From Burkholderiales bacterium (GTDB taxonomy: Bacteria; Pseudomonadota; Gammaproteobacteria; Burkholderiales; SHXO01): a DNA stretch of 5,308 nucleotides. The stretch covers positions 1 through 5,308 of the forward strand of contig JAHCKU010000250.1 of the NCBI GenBank assembly GCA_026125625.1, written 5' to 3'. The translations under genes were made by a program, and so were the position numbers. How positions within the stretch are numbered: the first letter of the stretch is position 1; every line of letters starts with the position of its first letter. Shown here one piece after another: positions 4,473 through 5,308 of this stretch. The notes beneath the pieces are model-generated. The model searched no databases. It was not told the DNA's origin and saw nothing but the letters and a program-made list of their open reading frames with translations.

Positions 4473-5308
4473 TCACGCCGCGGGCTTGAAGAAGAACTCC
4501 ATCTTCACCCCCGCCAGTTCGACCACGTCGTGGTCGGCCAGGGCGTGCGCCTGCGCATCGATGGGCTTGCCGTTGACGACCGGAAACTGTCCGCCCTCGA
4601 CGTGGGTGATGAAGTAGCCCTGCGGCCGTCTGGCGATCACCGCCACCTGGACACCAGGCTTGCCGAGCGTGGTCAACGGCTTGGTCAGAGCCAGCTCCTT
4701 GCCTGCGCTGGACCCTGACAGGATCTGGATTACGCCCAGCGCCCCGGCCTGGCCGGCATTCGCCGCCGGCGCAGCGGGTGCGGCATCTGCCGGGGCCGCC
4801 GGAGCGGGGGCTGCGGGCGCTGCAACGGCAGCCGGTGCCGCGGCGACCTCGGCTGCCGGCACCGCTGCAGGGGCGGGGTTGGATGCAGCCGCCACTGCGG
4901 CCGCGGTAGTCGGCTGAGCCTGGGCCACCGGGGCAGGTTGAACTACGGGTGCGGGCTGAACCGCAGGCGCGGGTTTAACCGCCGGGGCGGGCTGGGCCGA
5001 AACCGATTGAGCCGGCGCGCCGAGGTCGGTGGCGACCATGGCCTCCGGCTGTGCCGGGTCGACCACCGTGTCGCGCAGGCTCTTGGCTGCCGCCGGCGCC
5101 GGCGCCGGGGCGCGCAGCACCATGGTCTTCTCGAAGTCGGGCTCGTCCGACTGCGCCGCCGCCACTACTTCGCCCTGGTACTTGATCTTGTACTTGCCCA
5201 GCTCGATCACATCCTCGTTCTGCAGGAAATGCTTCTTGATCGGCTGGCCGTTGACCAGGGTGCCGTTGGTGCTGCCCAGGTCCTCGATGAACGAGTCGTT
5301 GAGGATGG
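4473..5308 (-). CDS. Two-FHA-domain protein with Ala/Pro linker (5' end outside window)
   Basis: The frame is open to the right edge, so the N-terminus is missing; 277 residues plus a partial codon are visible. The first visible 45 residues are the C-terminal half of an FHA phospho-threonine-binding domain, with DLGSTNGTLVNG (residues 9-20) and DVIELGKYKIKYQ closing it. A linker of about 140 residues rich in Ala and Pro follows (about 46-185). It contains four six-residue repeats of the PAPAVQ type (nucleotides 4920-4991) and two Thr-Val-like motifs, EKTMVL and RDTVVD, near its start. Residues about 188-275 look like a second FHA-like fold (from GVIQILSGSSAGKELAL to VVELAGVKMEFF). It keeps VVNGKPI but lacks an obvious GR and SxxH, so phosphopeptide binding there is doubtful. 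A start at the GTG 5210 is rejected because it would cut the FHA domain in two. No transmembrane segment is visible. A partner Ser/Thr kinase or phosphatase is expected nearby. Confidence 0.9.
   Translation of the reverse strand, partial: ILNDSFIEDLGSTNGTLVNGQPIKKHFLQNEDVIELGKYKIKYQGEVVAAAQSDEPDFEKTMVLRAPAPAPAAAKSLRDTVVDPAQPEAMVATDLGAPAQSVSAQPAPAVKPAPAVQPAPVVQPAPVAQAQPTTAAAVAAASNPAPAAVPAAEVAAAPAAVAAPAAPAPAAPADAAPAAPAANAGQAGALGVIQILSGSSAGKELALTKPLTTLGKPGVQVAVIARRPQGYFITHVEGGQFPVVNGKPIDAQAHALADHDVVELAGVKMEFFFKPAA
4920..4991 (-). repeat. 18-bp coding tandem repeat in the FHA linker
   Basis: Four consecutive 18-bp units encode PAPAVK, PAPAVQ, PAPVVQ and PAPVAQ. The DNA units are similar but not identical. 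This is a repeat-expanded flexible Pro/Ala spacer inside the FHA protein and a likely site of length variation between strains. Confidence 0.75.

Noticed and set aside
4473..5210. FHA protein starting at the GTG at 5210
   Set aside because: The same frame continues to the window edge and encodes the DLGSTNGTLVNG half of an FHA domain, so the codon is an internal valine.

Overview
This is a GC-rich bacterial segment in which every gene I can support lies on the minus strand. From the right edge leftward in transcription order they are: the C-terminal part of a two-FHA-domain protein, a metallo-beta-lactamase-fold hydrolase resembling class II cyclic-nucleotide phosphodiesterases, a large GAF-containing PilB/GspE-family assembly ATPase, and a short type IVa pilin. 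The pilin type (short leader, Glu5, C-terminal disulfide loop), the near-perfect sigma-54 promoter in front of it and the high GC content together suggest a beta- or gammaproteobacterium. The sequence alone does not let me name the genus.

Layout. Positions 1-289 are non-coding: a degenerate 42-bp tandem repeat (9-176), then a strong intrinsic terminator (242-267) closing the pilin transcript. The pilin gene occupies 290-730. Its leader region (731-810) holds a Shine-Dalgarno sequence, a perfect hairpin at the predicted 5' end of the mRNA, and a sigma-54 promoter with exact -24/-12 spacing. The rest of the 312-bp gap up to 1042 contains small inverted repeats but no gene. The ATPase fills 1043-3412. 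A 94-bp gap separates it from the hydrolase (3507-4271, or to 4331 with a GTG start). Next comes an intergenic stretch with a long inverted repeat and a possible sigma-70 promoter. The FHA protein runs from 4473 off the right edge.

How the genes may work together (inference). The ATPase would power pilin polymerisation. Its N-terminal GAF domain and following MshEN-like domain look like signal inputs. The FHA protein normally implies Ser/Thr kinase signalling, and the hydrolase could act on a cyclic nucleotide or similar small phosphodiester. The group therefore reads as a signal-controlled type IV pilus or secretion module, with its pilin under separate nitrogen-type (RpoN) and enhancer-binding control. 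No gene here is wholly unknown. The less ordinary points are the ATPase architecture, the FHA linker with two candidate phospho-threonine motifs, the very acidic pilin, and the structured leader and intergenic elements.
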